Of a stretch of 24,802 bases of DNA, positions 8,749 through 16,547 are shown piece by piece; position 1 is the stretch's first letter; each line of letters opens with the position of its first letter. The position numbers were made by a program, and so were the translations under genes. The stretch spans positions 1 through 24,802 of the forward strand of contig DAIUAL010000020.1 of assembly GCA_036847245.1 (NCBI GenBank), written 5' to 3'. This stretch comes from UBA4661 sp002405405 (lineage in GTDB: Bacteria; Bacteroidota; Ignavibacteria; Kapaibacteriales; UBA4661). The notes under the pieces were generated by a model. That model worked only from the letters and a program-made list of their open reading frames with translations. It did no database searches and was not told where the DNA came from.

Positions 8749-8866
8749 CAAATATACTCAATACCTTATTCTTCTGCCTGATGCAATGGTGCTTTTTCCG
8801 TGTATTATTTGGATAGGGTAGAATCTTATTCAAGTAAGTTATGCGCCCCTTGTATTACGCACACCA

Positions 8867-10471
8867 CTAACGATTATCTCGTACTACCATGCCACTTGTT
8901 TGTGCAAAAGGATTACCCTGTGTAACGGCTTTATAGTAGTCATCGAATTTTAATCCGCGCTGGTCGGGAGAAATACGAAACATTGAAGCAGTTTCCTTTT
9001 GATCAGAAGCAATCGCATTCAAATCATCCATTGTGTGGGAGATGGTTTGAACAGAGTCGGCAATATCCTGTGTTACTGACGAGATCATCCGTGATACCTC
9101 AAGTACCGTGCTACTGAATCGTTCTGATTGGTTACGTTGTGATACAATGCCACTCAAAACTTCGCTGGCAAGAGCAATGACGGAAGCAGAATTCATATGA
9201 ATTTGTGTTGCTTGTGTGGCATAGGTTAAACCACTATCAACACGATTATTGCCGGTGTTGATAGTAGATACAGCATCGGCAGTTTTGGCTTGAATATCAC
9301 GAATCATAACCGATATTTGCTTCGTGGCTTTGGCAGTGCGCTCTGCAAGTTTACGCACCTCATCGGCAACAACTGCAAAGCCGCGTCCCTGTTCGCCGGC
9401 ACGTGCCGCTTCGATAGCTGCATTCAGGGCAAGGAGATTCGTTTGATCGGCAATTTCTTCAATCACTAAAATGATCTCACCGATTTGGTCACTGCTATTA
9501 CCAAGCATTTCGACTGTTTTTGCCGCATGATTAACGACGCTGGCTATTTCGCGAAACTCTCCTAACATATTATCAAAAAGTTGTTTGCTGTTTTCTGTAA
9601 CGGCATCAGTTGCACTGATAGAATCAACGACATGTTGGGCGGCTTCACTGCTACTTACATACAGACGATGAAAGTTTTCCATGCCATGAACAATTTGCTC
9701 CATTTGATTAGACAGTGTTGCAATTGTTCCTGCGATTGACTGCGTGCTGTTGCGTATAGAGTTGGCATCATCGCTGACACGATCCGACAATTCTTGAATT
9801 TCGGTAATAACTTCGCGTAATGTATTGACAGTATTTTGTGTAGCTACGAGTAAGCCGGATGCCTCATCTGATTTGGTTTGCTCATTGACAATAGTTTGGC
9901 ATAAATCGCCTTTTTGTACAGCAAGCATGAGGGCGGACAGACGACGGAGTGTTTCATCTTGTTGTGCTTGTTGTGCAAGCGCGCCATTTTTGGTGTTTTC
10001 CGATGAAAAAAACATATTCTCCATGCGTGCAAATTTCTCTTCTGCTTGCTGATGTTTGCGAGCATTGTCTTGTGTAATAATGTCAAGCAACGCCGCAGAT
10101 CCTGACCATGTTGGGTGTGCTGAAGCGTGTAATTTAGTTGCTGTATTGTCGGCAATAGCCGTGGTAAAACGTTCCATGAGGTCATCATAACGCGCTTTCT
10201 CACGCGCAAGCAATCGACCAAGAACAATACTACCGATTGAACATGTCAGCAAAAGTGTTATTAGTGGGATATAAGGCGTATCGCTTGTCATGATCATTAC
10301 AACACTCATGGCTACAAGCACGGGGATAATGAGAGCGTACAGCGTATAGCGAAAGAGCAAAGAAGTATTTATAATAGATTTGCACAAAATCAAAAAAGAA
10401 GTACCAGTGTAGTACGGTTGTTGCTGATAGAAAATAGAAGTTTTTACTGAATTTCTTTTGTAATCATTCAA
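8867..10471 (-). CDS. Methyl-accepting chemotaxis protein without an extracytoplasmic sensor domain
   Basis: Chemoreceptor that would signal through CheW/CheA. From TTG at 10471 (534 residues) there are two membrane helices (about 41-61 and 67-88) joined by only about five residues, so no periplasmic ligand domain. A helical linker (about 90-172) leads to a HAMP-like region (about 175-222, with GDL and DE landmarks), then the coiled-coil signalling domain (about 225-495). The hairpin tip, about 339-379, is highly conserved and includes ADQTNLLALNAAIEAARAGE. There is no C-terminal CheR-binding pentapeptide; a 35-residue tail follows. The start is uncertain: TTG at 10471 has a GGGAG box about 14 nt upstream, and the first in-frame Met is residue 55, inside TM1. 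It is last in a three-gene unit behind the VWA gene (33-nt gap); no other che gene is in the window. Confidence 0.9.
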   Translation of the reverse strand: MNDYKRNSVKTSIFYQQQPYYTGTSFLILCKSIINTSLLFRYTLYALIIPVLVAMSVVMIMTSDTPYIPLITLLLTCSIGSIVLGRLLAREKARYDDLMERFTTAIADNTATKLHASAHPTWSGSAALLDIITQDNARKHQQAEEKFARMENMFFSSENTKNGALAQQAQQDETLRRLSALMLAVQKGDLCQTIVNEQTKSDEASGLLVATQNTVNTLREVITEIQELSDRVSDDANSIRNSTQSIAGTIATLSNQMEQIVHGMENFHRLYVSSSEAAQHVVDSISATDAVTENSKQLFDNMLGEFREIASVVNHAAKTVEMLGNSSDQIGEIILVIEEIADQTNLLALNAAIEAARAGEQGRGFAVVADEVRKLAERTAKATKQISVMIRDIQAKTADAVSTINTGNNRVDSGLTYATQATQIHMNSASVIALASEVLSGIVSQRNQSERFSSTVLEVSRMISSVTQDIADSVQTISHTMDDLNAIASDQKETASMFRISPDQRGLKFDDYYKAVTQGNPFAQTSGMVVRDNR

Positions 10472-10504
10472 TTGTATGCAGATTTCTCCCGAGAAAAGGC
10501 GTAA

Positions 10505-12130
10505 TCATCGTTTTTTACGGATACTTCGACGGACGCGTTTACCGCGATGGCGTAGTTGCTGAAGCAAAATTTTGGCACGGCGCAGTTTACGCTTAACAAT
10601 ATGCTTGAAAAGCATCAGCCATGATGATTTTTTCCGCGAGCTGCCACCATGGAGCAAAGCAGAAATACGTTTGTTGTCGAGCGAATTAAACTGACTATTG
10701 TACTCCTCGTCTTCTTCTTTGCCCATAATAGCTTCAATCGATGAACGCAATTTGCTCATGGCATCATCCAAACGGTCGGAAGCAGTTTTATTGTAGGGTT
10801 GAACAAACTGCAAGTGATCAAGCAAAAGAGCAGCTTGCTTTACATCATCGGCATGGGGATGTTCTGTAAGGCGCTGTTCCATTTGTTCTGCTAAACTTTC
10901 AAGTTCTGCAATGCGATAGTCGCTCAAAGCAAACACTTCATACGGATTGATGTCTTGTATTTCAATGAAGATGCTGGATAGTTCTTGAATTTCTTTGCCA
11001 TATTCTTGCAGGGCGCGCTGCATGATTTTACCTTCGGCAGTTGTGTATTGTTCATGGACGCTGGCGAGTTGAGCTTGCAGTGCATGGCGGCGAGCATCGC
11101 TTTTGGTTTTGCTCATTTCACGGCGAATTTCGTCTTCGCGATTGAGCAGTGTTTGTGCGTACTTTGCTTGATCAGAGCCACCTTTGCGAATAATATCAGT
11201 GGTATAACTTTTCGGTGGCGCAATAGAGTCATTACCGATTTTAATGGTATTCAGGGTAATAGTATCACCCAATAATTGACCAATAGCACGCTTATCAATA
11301 TGGACTGCGCCATCGGTAATGAGAAGAATTTCAGCATTATCCGCGCCTGCTTGGAGCAAACCTGAGCGAATATCTTGTACTGCTTGTGTGAGTGCTTTGC
11401 CCAATGCCGTGCCATTTCCCAGTTTGGTAATGTTCATCATGTCGTAAATCAATTCACGGAATCCACGCTGATCGCGTGCAATGCGAAGTGCGCCAACCTC
11501 GATGTCGAAGGTGCGGAAATATACAGTGCCGAGTTCTTTCATGTTGTGTTTCAGAAAGATATAGGCAATTGCCTTGGCAAGGTGCATGCGATAGTGCGCA
11601 ATCATCGAACTTGATGTGTCGAGTAGAACAAACACTTGTTGCTTGCGATAGTCGGGTTCAAAGTCGCTGCTGTCTTTATCGAATTTGAAATTACGAGGTT
11701 CGACTGCTCGCGGCATCCACAGCGAACGCTCGGCAAGTTTTTGATAAAAAATATCATCGGGGAGTAGGTATTGGTGGGGATATAATCGCTGAACATCGCG
11801 CACACTGCTGATGAGATGCGCTTGATATTCCTCCGATGCAGTAAAAACAGGCACCGGCGGTTTGGCACTTTTTTGTTGGGGCTTATGCGTTGCATCATTG
11901 CGATATAGGATCGGCGAGAGCTTTTGTGCAAGCGGATGACAGGCTGTGTCGTGTACACGTGCTATGTCATAGACTAGGGTAAACTCCGGCGGCAGTGTTT
12001 CTTGAATAGCATCAAAAAATCCGAATGCTTCCATTGCCCGAAAAAATGTTGCTGCCGTATACGTCGTATTCGTCAGTGAACGTGGCTGGGTTGTATCGTG
12101 TGTCGAAGCTATGTTTTTGGTTTCTGCCAT
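10505..12130 (-). CDS. Cytoplasmic VWA-domain protein (CoxE/YehP-like) with a strongly basic C-terminal tail
   Basis: 541 residues from ATG at 12130 (a TTG at 12148 would add six). No signal peptide or membrane helix. An N-terminal helical region of about 160 residues precedes a VWA domain (about 165-300) with a full MIDAS: DTSSS at D171, S173, S175, the NGTALG threonine at T241, and TDG at D273. A helical, charged segment (about 325-440) is probably coiled coil. An acidic patch (about 470-476) is followed by a final 43-residue stretch with 20 Arg/Lys and no Asp/Glu, suited to nucleic acid, ribosome or membrane binding. VWA proteins of this kind often work with MoxR-type AAA ATPases, but none is adjacent. 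It sits between the phosphatase (21-nt gap) and the chemoreceptor (33-nt gap). Function unknown. Confidence 0.83.
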   Translation of the reverse strand: MAETKNIASTHDTTQPRSLTNTTYTAATFFRAMEAFGFFDAIQETLPPEFTLVYDIARVHDTACHPLAQKLSPILYRNDATHKPQQKSAKPPVPVFTASEEYQAHLISSVRDVQRLYPHQYLLPDDIFYQKLAERSLWMPRAVEPRNFKFDKDSSDFEPDYRKQQVFVLLDTSSSMIAHYRMHLAKAIAYIFLKHNMKELGTVYFRTFDIEVGALRIARDQRGFRELIYDMMNITKLGNGTALGKALTQAVQDIRSGLLQAGADNAEILLITDGAVHIDKRAIGQLLGDTITLNTIKIGNDSIAPPKSYTTDIIRKGGSDQAKYAQTLLNREDEIRREMSKTKSDARRHALQAQLASVHEQYTTAEGKIMQRALQEYGKEIQELSSIFIEIQDINPYEVFALSDYRIAELESLAEQMEQRLTEHPHADDVKQAALLLDHLQFVQPYNKTASDRLDDAMSKLRSSIEAIMGKEEDEEYNSQFNSLDNKRISALLHGGSSRKKSSWLMLFKHIVKRKLRRAKILLQQLRHRGKRVRRSIRKKR

Positions 12131-12151
12131 ACTAGTCTGTTGCGACAATGA

Positions 12152-12874
12152 TTATTCTATAGCATATGCTTCCATACGAAGAAGATGAGCTTGATGCCTC
12201 TGCTTGAGGCGCGGCTTATCAAGTTCTTTTATCAGTAAACGCCGAACATCATTAAGAGACGAAAATTGATAATGAGGAATATGATGCTTATTGCAATATG
12301 CTGCCAATGTTTTTTTTGCAAAGACAATATCGGCATGTTGTGCCGCGCAAAAATCAGAGTATCCATCGCCAACATAAACAATGATGCTGTTAGGATGAGC
12401 CGAACGCAGTACGGTATTGCGCTTGCACGAAGCGCAAAAGCAAGAGCATGACTCGTCGCTGTAGGGGAATTCCGGTTGAATTTTGCCATCATGTTGTACC
12501 AATCGATTGGAATAAACAGGTACATCGATATTCTCAGCTTGTAGTAGTGGTCGAATATACTCGGCAAAACCATCGCTGACAATGGTGAATGCTATCTGCT
12601 CTGCATTGCACCAAGCAAGCAACGGATGAATAGTCGGATCAAGACGATGCTCTAAGGCAAAGTGAGCAATATCCGCTAATGTTAGCTCTGCCGGAAGTAA
12701 TGAACAGAGTTCGCGCCAATAGCGGTGGATGGGCAGATTTTCTTCTTTGAGTTTATGTTGGTATTCGGCAAAAGTAGAATATCCGGCAAACCGAATGAAA
12801 ACTTCATCGCCCAAGTCGTGAAGAGCAATCGTACCATCGAAATCGCAAAAAATATGAAGTCGCGGAAAATGCAT
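12152..12874 (-). CDS. HAD-superfamily IB phosphatase, MtnX-like
   Basis: 240-residue cytoplasmic phosphatase. HAD motif I is DFDGT with nucleophile D11 and D13; motif II is S100 in TIVSDG; motif III is K151; motif IV is GDGYSD at D170/D174. This layout, the CK motif before strand 4 and the ending AAQHADIVFA match the MtnX-like/PSPase family. MtnX proper dephosphorylates an intermediate of methionine salvage, but no other salvage gene is nearby, so the substrate is open (phosphoserine-like or another small phosphate ester). Four cysteines in eight residues (C143, C145, C147, C150) immediately before K151 are notable. ATG at 12874 is chosen because the family begins a few residues before the DFDGT strand; a start at 12931 would add a hydrophobic 19-residue lead that looks spurious. 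It is the first gene of the phosphatase-VWA-chemoreceptor unit. Confidence 0.85.
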   Translation of the reverse strand: MHFPRLHIFCDFDGTIALHDLGDEVFIRFAGYSTFAEYQHKLKEENLPIHRYWRELCSLLPAELTLADIAHFALEHRLDPTIHPLLAWCNAEQIAFTIVSDGFAEYIRPLLQAENIDVPVYSNRLVQHDGKIQPEFPYSDESCSCFCASCKRNTVLRSAHPNSIIVYVGDGYSDFCAAQHADIVFAKKTLAAYCNKHHIPHYQFSSLNDVRRLLIKELDKPRLKQRHQAHLLRMEAYAIE

Positions 12875-12936
12875 AGACAAGGCACAGGAAAACCGGAGGA
12901 AGAAAACGTATAGGAGTATAGACGTGCACAAAACGC

Positions 12937-12964
12937 AATCTATCTAATCACACAACAATGACAA
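12937..12964 (-). promoter_or_regulatory. Candidate divergent promoter for the phosphatase operon
   Basis: On the minus strand TTGTCA (12959-12964, 5 of 6) is followed after 16 bp by TAGATT (12937-12942, 4 of 6). Its -35 box overlaps the -35 box of the plus-strand regulator promoter, so the two promoters would be back to back. The -10 match is weak. Confidence 0.25.
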
Positions 12965-12986
12965 GAATTTTAAATCCGACTATAAT
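12958..12986 (+). promoter_or_regulatory. Sigma70-type promoter of the rrf2-suf operon
   Basis: ATGACA (12958-12963, 5 of 6 matches to TTGACA), a 17-bp spacer, and a perfect TATAAT (12981-12986). This is the best promoter match in the window and the only good one upstream of the regulator. The predicted transcription start, about 12993, would give a 5' leader of roughly 190 nt. Confidence 0.7.
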
Positions 12987-12996
12987 AGTCGTATAT
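12972..12996. promoter_or_regulatory. IscR type 1-like operator overlapping the -10 box
   Basis: The perfect palindrome CGACTATAATAGTCG (12977-12991) has the same core as the E. coli IscR type 1 site: YGACT, R-WWW-Y spacer, AGTCR. The flanks extend the symmetry by two more pairs after one mismatch, and the 25-bp footprint ends in TAT as in the consensus. It is centred on 12984, inside the promoter's TATAAT, so binding would block RNA polymerase. The downstream gene encodes an Rrf2/IscR-like regulator, which makes autorepression by the Fe-S form the simple reading. The regulator family is established knowledge; binding here is inference. Confidence 0.7.
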
Positions 12997-13129
12997 TTGT
13001 CGAGTAAGAAGTTGTGATTGTTTTTTAAGGGGTAGGGTCGCAAGTGTACCATAACGCCCAATGTTGGATGGGGTGTCGATTTCTTACACAGTTTTCGTGC
13101 TGAAAGAGCGAAGGACAAAGAGCCGGATA
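12997..13129 (+). other. 5' leader of the rrf2-suf transcript
   Basis: Part of the 310-bp gap between the divergent phosphatase and regulator genes. Beyond the promoters and operator I see no strong hairpin, terminator or known riboswitch in this stretch. The only coding candidate is the short upstream ORF beginning at 13130. Confidence 0.4.
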
Positions 13130-13204
13130 ATGTCTGCTTTAGTCACGGTGAAGTATTTGTTTTTGTTTGTTTCGTTGTTGGTTCATGCTTCGATTATCAC
13201 GTAA
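13130..13204 (+). CDS. Possible 24-codon upstream ORF (leader peptide) overlapping the regulator start
   Basis: ATG at 13130 opens a 24-codon frame ending at TAA 13202-13204. It overlaps the first 20 nt of the regulator gene in another frame. The peptide is mostly hydrophobic (a YLFLFVSLLV core) like a tiny membrane segment. A weak AAAGAG box lies 7 nt upstream, and the regulator's own ATG has no Shine-Dalgarno, so translation of this ORF could help ribosomes reach the regulator start. It may equally be chance in a T-rich leader. Confidence 0.25.
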   Translation: MSALVTVKYLFLFVSLLVHASIIT

Positions 13205-13646
13205 AGTTGAATATGCACTGATTGCTCTGCAAGTTATGGCGGAACGGTATGATCAGGTTGTGTCTGCCAAAGAGATTGCTGATGAGCATGATATTCCCTT
13301 AGAGTTTTTAGCAAAAGTATTGCAGTCGCTTGCCAAACTGAATGTCATTGTCTCGCAGCAAGGTGTACGCGGTGGGTATATGCTAGCGCAGGCACCGCAT
13401 ACTGTTACAGTCCTTTCGATTATCGAAGCAATGGAGGGCAAGCCTGCATTGGTTGATTGTTGCGACGAAACATCGGATACGCTTTGTCGCATGAGCCAAC
13501 AGTGTAGTATTCAAGACCCTCTGCAGAAAGTTAATCATGCAATTACCGGTGCGCTGCATGCGCTTACGCTGCAAGAACTTTCGCAGAAAAAACAATCGAA
13601 GCGTATTAGTGCGCAACGCTCTGCTTTGGTGCAGGTGTCGTTGTAG
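13185..13646 (+). CDS. Rrf2/IscR-like Fe-S-sensing transcriptional regulator of the suf operon
   Basis: 153-residue DNA-binding protein. The N-terminal winged helix-turn-helix has the Rrf2 landmarks: LSRKVEYAL at the start, the LAKVLQSLAKLNVIVSQ recognition region (42-58) and the wing G-VRGGY-ML (60-67). Cysteines C92, C93, C101 and C107 in the C-terminal loop correspond to the cluster-ligand region of IscR (three cysteines), so it can be expected to carry a 2Fe-2S cluster and sense Fe-S status. ATG at 13185 gives the family-like beginning MLRLSRKVEYAL; TTG at 13167 would add six residues. It is the first gene before sufA (108-nt gap), and its own promoter holds an IscR-like palindrome, supporting autoregulation. 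It could be named IscR- or SufR-like; I leave the symbol open. Confidence 0.9.
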   Translation: MLRLSRKVEYALIALQVMAERYDQVVSAKEIADEHDIPLEFLAKVLQSLAKLNVIVSQQGVRGGYMLAQAPHTVTVLSIIEAMEGKPALVDCCDETSDTLCRMSQQCSIQDPLQKVNHAITGALHALTLQELSQKKQSKRISAQRSALVQVSL

Positions 13647-13754
13647 TGTCTGACAGCGCGTACTGTCTAGAATTTTTTGTCGTCAGAATATTTCAATTGC
13701 AGTTTTTCAATTCCAGTATCATTTTTCAAGACTTTTTTCTAGGAGAGCAATATC

Positions 13755-14162
13755 ATGGTTGATCTTGCAGAACCAACACTCGACAAACAAATTGTTACCG
13801 TTCCCATTGCTATGAGTGGTGCCGATGACGAAGATAATCTCAAACTCACCGGCAAAGCAATTGAGGAAGTCAAAAAAATCAAAGGACAGAACAATATTCC
13901 GGAGCATTATGGTCTGCGAATGGGAGTAAAAGGAGGCGGCTGTTCGGGCTTTACCTATACACTTGGTTTCGATGCAGAGCCACGTGAGAACGACAAAGTT
14001 CTTGTTGCCGAAGACATTCGCGTATTCGTTGATCCGAAAAGTTTGTTCTATCTCATGGGGGTAGAGCTTGATTTTACTGATGGTTTGAATGGACGTGGAT
14101 TTACCTTTAACAATCCCAATGCTACCAAAACCTGCGGTTGCGGTTCGTCGTTCGGCGTGTAA
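13755..14162 (+). CDS. sufA: SufA/IscA/HesB-type Fe-S carrier protein
   Basis: 135-residue A-type carrier that receives Fe-S clusters from the SufBCD scaffold and passes them to apoproteins. The three conserved cysteines are present: C63 in GGCSGF and C127/C129 in the C-terminal TCGCGSSF motif. The core domain begins at about residue 29 (LKLTGKAIEEVKKI); the preceding 28 residues form an extension, acidic at its end, not seen in the shortest family members. A strong Shine-Dalgarno AGGAG (13741-13745) is 9 nt before the ATG. It lies between the regulator and sufB, with 60 nt to sufB, in the usual SUF context. The exact ortholog class (SufA or ErpA-like) is assigned from context. Confidence 0.92.
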   Translation: MVDLAEPTLDKQIVTVPIAMSGADDEDNLKLTGKAIEEVKKIKGQNNIPEHYGLRMGVKGGGCSGFTYTLGFDAEPRENDKVLVAEDIRVFVDPKSLFYLMGVELDFTDGLNGRGFTFNNPNATKTCGCGSSFGV

Positions 14163-14222
14163 TGTGTCATTCGTTCACGGTGTTTTTTCTCTTATCTCAT
14201 TGCACAATTACGGGGAATCGTC

Positions 14223-15671
14223 ATGGCAAAAGAAAATATGGAAATTTTAGATGAGGTCGTCAGCAGTGAATACAAGTATGGCTTTGTTACTAATATCGAG
14301 CAAGAGATTGCTCCGGTAGGTTTGAATGAAGACATTGTGCGTATGATTTCCGCAAAAAAAAATGAACCGGAATGGATGCTTGAATGGCGTTTGAAAGCAT
14401 ATCGCCAATGGCTCACGATGAAAGAGCCAACATGGCAGAATGTAACATTCCCGGCAATTGATTATCAAGCAGTGTCATACTATGCCGCTCCGAAGCAAAA
14501 GTCGAAGGACATCATTTTAGAAGAAGTCGATCCGGAGATGCGCGCGACTTTTGATAAACTCGGCATTTCGATGGACGAGCAGAAACGATTGTCAGGTGTT
14601 GCCGTTGATTTTGTGATGGATAGCGAATCTGTCATGACATCATTCAAAGAAAAACTTAAAGAACTCGGCATCATTTTTTGCTCCATTAGCGAGGCAATCA
14701 AAGAATATCCGGAACTTCTGCAAAAGTATATCGGTACGGTAGTGCCGGTTACAGATAACTACTTCGCTGCTTTGAATTCTGCTGTTTTCAGTGATGGTTC
14801 CTTTGTGTATATCCCCAAAGGTGTGCGATGCCCGATGGAGCTCTCGACATACTTCCGCATCAATGCGGAAAATACGGGGCAATTTGAGCGTACTCTCATC
14901 GTTGCTGATGAAGGAAGTTATGTTAGTTATTTGGAGGGATGTACTGCGCCAATGCGTGATGAGAATCAGCTTCATGCGGCAGTTGTAGAATTAATTACGA
15001 TGGATAATGCCGAAATCAAGTACTCGACCGTACAAAATTGGTATCCGGGCGACAAAGACGGCAAAGGTGGTATTTACAATTTTGTAACGAAGCGTGGTAT
15101 ATGCCAAGGGATGAATTCCAAAATCTCATGGACACAGGTCGAAACAGGGTCCTCAATCACGTGGAAGTATCCAAGCGTTGTGCTGAAAGGTGATAATTCG
15201 GTGGGTGAATTTTATTCTGTTGCCGTAACCAACAATCATCAGCAAGCTGATACCGGTACCAAAATGTTACACATCGGTAAAAACACCAAAAGTCGTATTG
15301 TATCGAAAGGTATCTCTGCCGGTGTATCGCAGAATAGCTATCGCGGTCAAGTCCGTATCAACAAAACAGCCGAAAATGCACGCAATTTTTCACAGTGTGA
15401 TTCACTCTTGATAGGTGATCAGTGTGGTGCACATACATTCCCCTACATTGAAGTTGGTAATGCCAGCGGTACGGTGGAGCATGAAGCAACAACATCAAAA
15501 ATTAATGAGGATGTTCTTTTCTACTTCAATCAACGTGGTATTGATACCGAGCAAGCTATTGCAATGGTTGTGAATGGTTATGCAAAAGAAGTCATGAATC
15601 AATTACCGATGGAATTTGCCGTCGAAGCGCAAAAACTGCTTGCTGTTTCGCTCGAAGGAAGCGTTGGATAA
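14223..15671 (+). CDS. sufB: SufB, Fe-S scaffold subunit
   Basis: 482-residue scaffold subunit of the cytoplasmic SufBC2D complex, on which new Fe-S clusters are built from sulfur delivered by the desulfurase. The length is usual for SufB. Family hallmarks are the early WMLEWRLKAY segment (51-60), the region YIPKGVRCPMELSTYFR (196-212), the WYPGDKDGKGGIYNFVTKRG region (about 273-292), the conserved C401 in DQCGAHTFPYIEV (E. coli C405 equivalent) and the EHEATTSKI motif (419-427). A GGGGA box lies 8 nt before the ATG. The 113-nt gap to sufC is the widest between the core sufABCD genes. Confidence 0.97.
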   Translation: MAKENMEILDEVVSSEYKYGFVTNIEQEIAPVGLNEDIVRMISAKKNEPEWMLEWRLKAYRQWLTMKEPTWQNVTFPAIDYQAVSYYAAPKQKSKDIILEEVDPEMRATFDKLGISMDEQKRLSGVAVDFVMDSESVMTSFKEKLKELGIIFCSISEAIKEYPELLQKYIGTVVPVTDNYFAALNSAVFSDGSFVYIPKGVRCPMELSTYFRINAENTGQFERTLIVADEGSYVSYLEGCTAPMRDENQLHAAVVELITMDNAEIKYSTVQNWYPGDKDGKGGIYNFVTKRGICQGMNSKISWTQVETGSSITWKYPSVVLKGDNSVGEFYSVAVTNNHQQADTGTKMLHIGKNTKSRIVSKGISAGVSQNSYRGQVRINKTAENARNFSQCDSLLIGDQCGAHTFPYIEVGNASGTVEHEATTSKINEDVLFYFNQRGIDTEQAIAMVVNGYAKEVMNQLPMEFAVEAQKLLAVSLEGSVG

Positions 15672-15784
15672 CGCTGTGCTGATGTATCGGAGTAGAGTAC
15701 GGAATATACTGTACGAGATAGTGAATAATTCAACAAATAAGCTACGAATAACTTTATCTATTATTTCAAGGGGACATAGTGTCT

Positions 15785-16543
15785 ATGCTCACAATTAACA
15801 ATCTTCAAGCATCGGTCGAAGGCAAAGAAATCCTCAAAGGTATTTCCCTCGATATTAAAGCGGGCGAGGTTCATGCTATCATGGGTCCGAACGGTTCAGG
15901 AAAATCAACCTTAGCATCCATTCTTGCCGGTCGCGAAGACTATGAGATTACCGGTGGTTCAGTCGAGTTTCAAGGCAAGGACTTGCTTGAAATGGCACCT
16001 GAAGAGCGCGCCAATGAAGGTGTTTTTCTTGCATTTCAATACCCTGTGGAAATTCCGGGTGTCAGTAACACCAATTTTCTCCGTGCGGCTGTCAATGAGA
16101 AGCGTAAATATCAAGGATTAGAACCGCTTGAGTCGAAAGACTTTTTGAAAATGATGCGTGAGCGCATGAAGATCGTGGAAATGGATCAAGCTATGGTGAG
16201 CCGCTCAGTCAATGAGGGATTCTCCGGTGGTGAGAAAAAACGCAATGAAATCTTTCAGATGGCAATGCTCGAACCAAGTCTTGCTGTCCTTGACGAGACG
16301 GATTCCGGTCTTGATATTGATGCTTTGAAAATCGTTGCCAATGGTGTCAATCAACTACGCTCACCAGAGCGATCATTTGTGGTGATTACACATTATCAAC
16401 GTTTGCTGGATCATATCGTTCCTGATTATGTGCATGTCTTGTACAAAGGTCGTATCGTTAAATCGGGCGGTAAAGAACTTGCCCTCGAACTTGAAGAAAA
16501 AGGATATGACTGGGTAAAAGAATTAGACGTAGAAGAGGTGGCA
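15785..16543 (+). CDS. sufC: SufC, ABC-type ATPase of the SUF scaffold
   Basis: 253-residue ATPase that drives structural change in SufBC2D during cluster assembly; not a transporter. Walker A GPNGSGKS (34-41), Q-loop FQYP (84-87), signature SGGEKKR (147-153), Walker B LAVLDETDSGLD (166-177) and switch H203 are all present. The extended EKKRNEIFQ after the signature is typical of SufC. ATG at 15785 gives the family beginning MLTINNL; a GTG at 15779 would add two residues. An AGGGG Shine-Dalgarno ends at 15773 and fits either start. The coding frame ends at 16543 before the TAG at 16544-16546, and sufD begins one base later, so the two are translationally coupled. Confidence 0.97.
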
Positions 16544-16547
16544 TAGT

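Noticed and set aside
13652..13678. GACAG/CTGTC dyad followed by six T residues between the regulator and sufA
   Set aside because: Only five stem pairs and separated by several bases from the T-run; too weak for a terminator, though some attenuation cannot be excluded.
15690..15712. TATACT and partial GTAC dyad between sufB and sufC as an internal promoter
   Set aside because: No acceptable -35 box at 16-18 bp, and the dyad is imperfect.
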